From the NCBI GenBank assembly GCA_032622095.1, contig CP136062.1, positions 166,104,090 through 166,168,089 on the forward strand: 64,000 nucleotides of DNA, given 5' to 3'. The first letter of the stretch is position 1. Every line of letters starts with the position of its first letter. This DNA is from Siphonodentalium dalli. Taxonomy: Eukaryota > Mollusca > Scaphopoda > Gadilida > Siphonodentaliidae. The translations under genes were made by a program, and so were the position numbers. Of the stretch, positions 62,521 through 64,000 are shown piece after piece. The notes below the pieces were generated by a model that was not told the DNA's origin, ran no database searches, and worked only from the letters and a program-made list of their open reading frames with translations.

Positions 62521-64000
62521 AAAGGGATGCATTGATTGATTTAATAAAGCGATGCATTGATTGATTGATTTAATAAAGGGATGCATTGATTGATTGATTT
62601 AATAAAGGGATGCATTGTTTGATTTAATAAAGGGATGCATTGATTGATTGATTTAATAAAGGGATGCATTGTTTGATTGATTTAATAAAGGGATGCATTG
62701 ATTGATTTAATAAAGGGATGCATTGATTGATTGATTTAATAAAGGGATGCATTGATTGATTGATTTAATAAAGGGATGCATTGATTGATTGATTTAATAA
62801 AGGGATGCATTGATTGATTGATTTAATAAAGAGATGCATTGGTTGATTGATTTAATAAAGGGATGCATTGATTGATTGATTTAATAAAGGGATGCATTGA
62901 TTGATTGATTTAATAAAGGGATGCATTGATTGATTGATTTAATAAAGGGATGCATTGTTTGATTGATTTAATAAAGGGATGCATTGATTGATTTAATAAA
63001 GGGATGCATTGGTTGATTGATTTAATAAAGGGATGCATTGGTTGATTGATTTAATAAAGGGATGCATTGTTTGATTGATTTAATAAAGGGATGCATTGGT
63101 TGATTGATTTAATAAAGGGATGCATTGTTTGATTGATTTAATAAAGGGGTGCATTGATTGATTGATTTAATAAAGGGATGCATTGATTGATTTAATAAAG
63201 GGATGCATTGATTGATTGATTTAATAAAGGGATGCATTGATTGATTGATTTAATAAAGGGATGCATTGTTTGATTGATTTAATAAAGGGATGCATTGATT
63301 GATTTAATAAAGGGATGCATTGATTGATTTAATAAAGGGATGCATTGGTTGATTGATTTAATAAAGGGATGCATTGATTGATTGATTTAATAAAGGGATG
63401 CATTGTTTGATTGATTTAATAAAGGGATGCATTGATTGATTTAATAAAGGGATGCATTGATTGATTGATTTAATAAAGGGATGCATTGATTGATTGATTT
63501 AATAAAGGGATGCATTGATTGATTTAATAAAGGGATGCATTGATTGATTTAATAAAGGGATGCATTGATTGATTGATTTAATAAAGGGATGCATTGATTG
63601 ATTGATTTAATAAAGGGATGCGTTGTTTGATTGATTTAATAAAGGGATGCATTGATTGATTTAATAAAGGGATGCATTGATTGATTTAATAAAGGGATGC
63701 ATTGGTTGATTGATTTAATAAAGGGATGAATTGATTGATTGATTTAATAAAGGGATGCATTGTTTGATTGATTTAATAAAGGGATGCATTGATTGATTTA
63801 ATAAAGGGATGCATTGATTGATTTAATAAAGGGATGCATTGGTTGATTGATTTAATAAAGGGATGCATTGATTGATTGATTTAATAAAGGGATGCATTGT
63901 TTGATTGATTTAATAAAGGGATGCATTGATTGATTTAATAAAGGGATGCATTGATTGATTGATTTAATAAAGGGATGCATTGATTGATTGATTTAATAAA

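Larger units (their letters stand above)
36738..64000. repeat. 27.3-kb minisatellite array, unit 25/29/33 bp, continuing past the window
   Basis: Each unit is GGGATGCATT, then two to four GATT/TTGA steps, then TTTAATAAA. The step number sets the 25-, 29- or 33-bp length. Roughly 950 units are present without interruption. Variants include GAATT or GCAAT for GCATT, TTGTTTG and TTGGTTG for TTGATTG, GGGGTG for GGGATG, AAAGAGATG and AAAAGGATG. Variants are ordered in blocks, giving higher-order periods. The minus-strand frames spell repeats such as MHPFIKSINQ but break whenever unit length changes, so this is not coding. In the gene model it lies in the intron after exon 32765-32934. Confidence 0.97.

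Noticed and set aside
36738-64000. Many minus-strand ORFs spelling MHPFIKSINQ-type repeats
   Set aside because: They arise from the minisatellite; 25-, 29- and 33-bp units shift the frame, none extends beyond about 80 codons, and there is no gene context.
36738-64000. CRISPR array
   Set aside because: There are short repeats but no unique spacers. The units are directly tandem, in a eukaryotic context.

Overview
This is a eukaryotic window. There are no bacterial-style genes. It holds short exons with consensus splice sites, long AT-rich introns, many inverted-repeat transposons, Helitron-like elements and a very long minisatellite. The exon set (a fucolectin-type lectin domain, MEGF-like EGF repeats, a transmembrane segment and a tyrosine-phosphatase juxtamembrane region) together with the repeat style suggests a lophotrochozoan, probably a mollusc. 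I cannot name the species.

One gene is supported, on the + strand. Its exons are 6956-7159 (first half of the lectin domain), 16316-16522 with a duplicate at 18539-18745 (second half), 27518-28267 (EGF repeats), 29319-29421 (transmembrane), 31869-31921 and 32765-32934 (cytoplasmic, ending where a PTP domain should begin). Splice phases agree at every junction (1-1, 1-1, 1-1, 1-2, 2-1, 1-0). The inferred product is a receptor-type tyrosine phosphatase. The signal-peptide exon and the catalytic exons are not visible and presumably lie outside the window.

Layout: 1-2840 is a 1,347-bp tandem repeat plus a degraded third copy. 2841-8680 is intron or upstream sequence with two Helitron-like elements, a tRNA-like sequence and the first lectin exon. 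8690-16249 is a 7.56-kb foldback-type element with terminal inverted repeats, an 8-bp target-site duplication and internal 180-bp repeat arrays in both orientations. 15674-20119 is an apparently exact 2,223-bp tandem duplication carrying the element's right end, the second lectin exon and a nested pair of small inverted-repeat elements. 20120-27517 is an intron rich in repeats. 27518-32934 holds the remaining exons with several small inverted-repeat elements between them. 32935-36737 is intron, and 36738-64000 is an unbroken 25/29/33-bp minisatellite that runs off the window.

The most notable features are the foldback element, the in-frame exon duplication beside it, two differently bounded elements that share one palindromic core and flank a coding exon, and a more than 27-kb array that puts a sense-strand AATAAA in nearly every unit, apparently inside an intron of this receptor gene.
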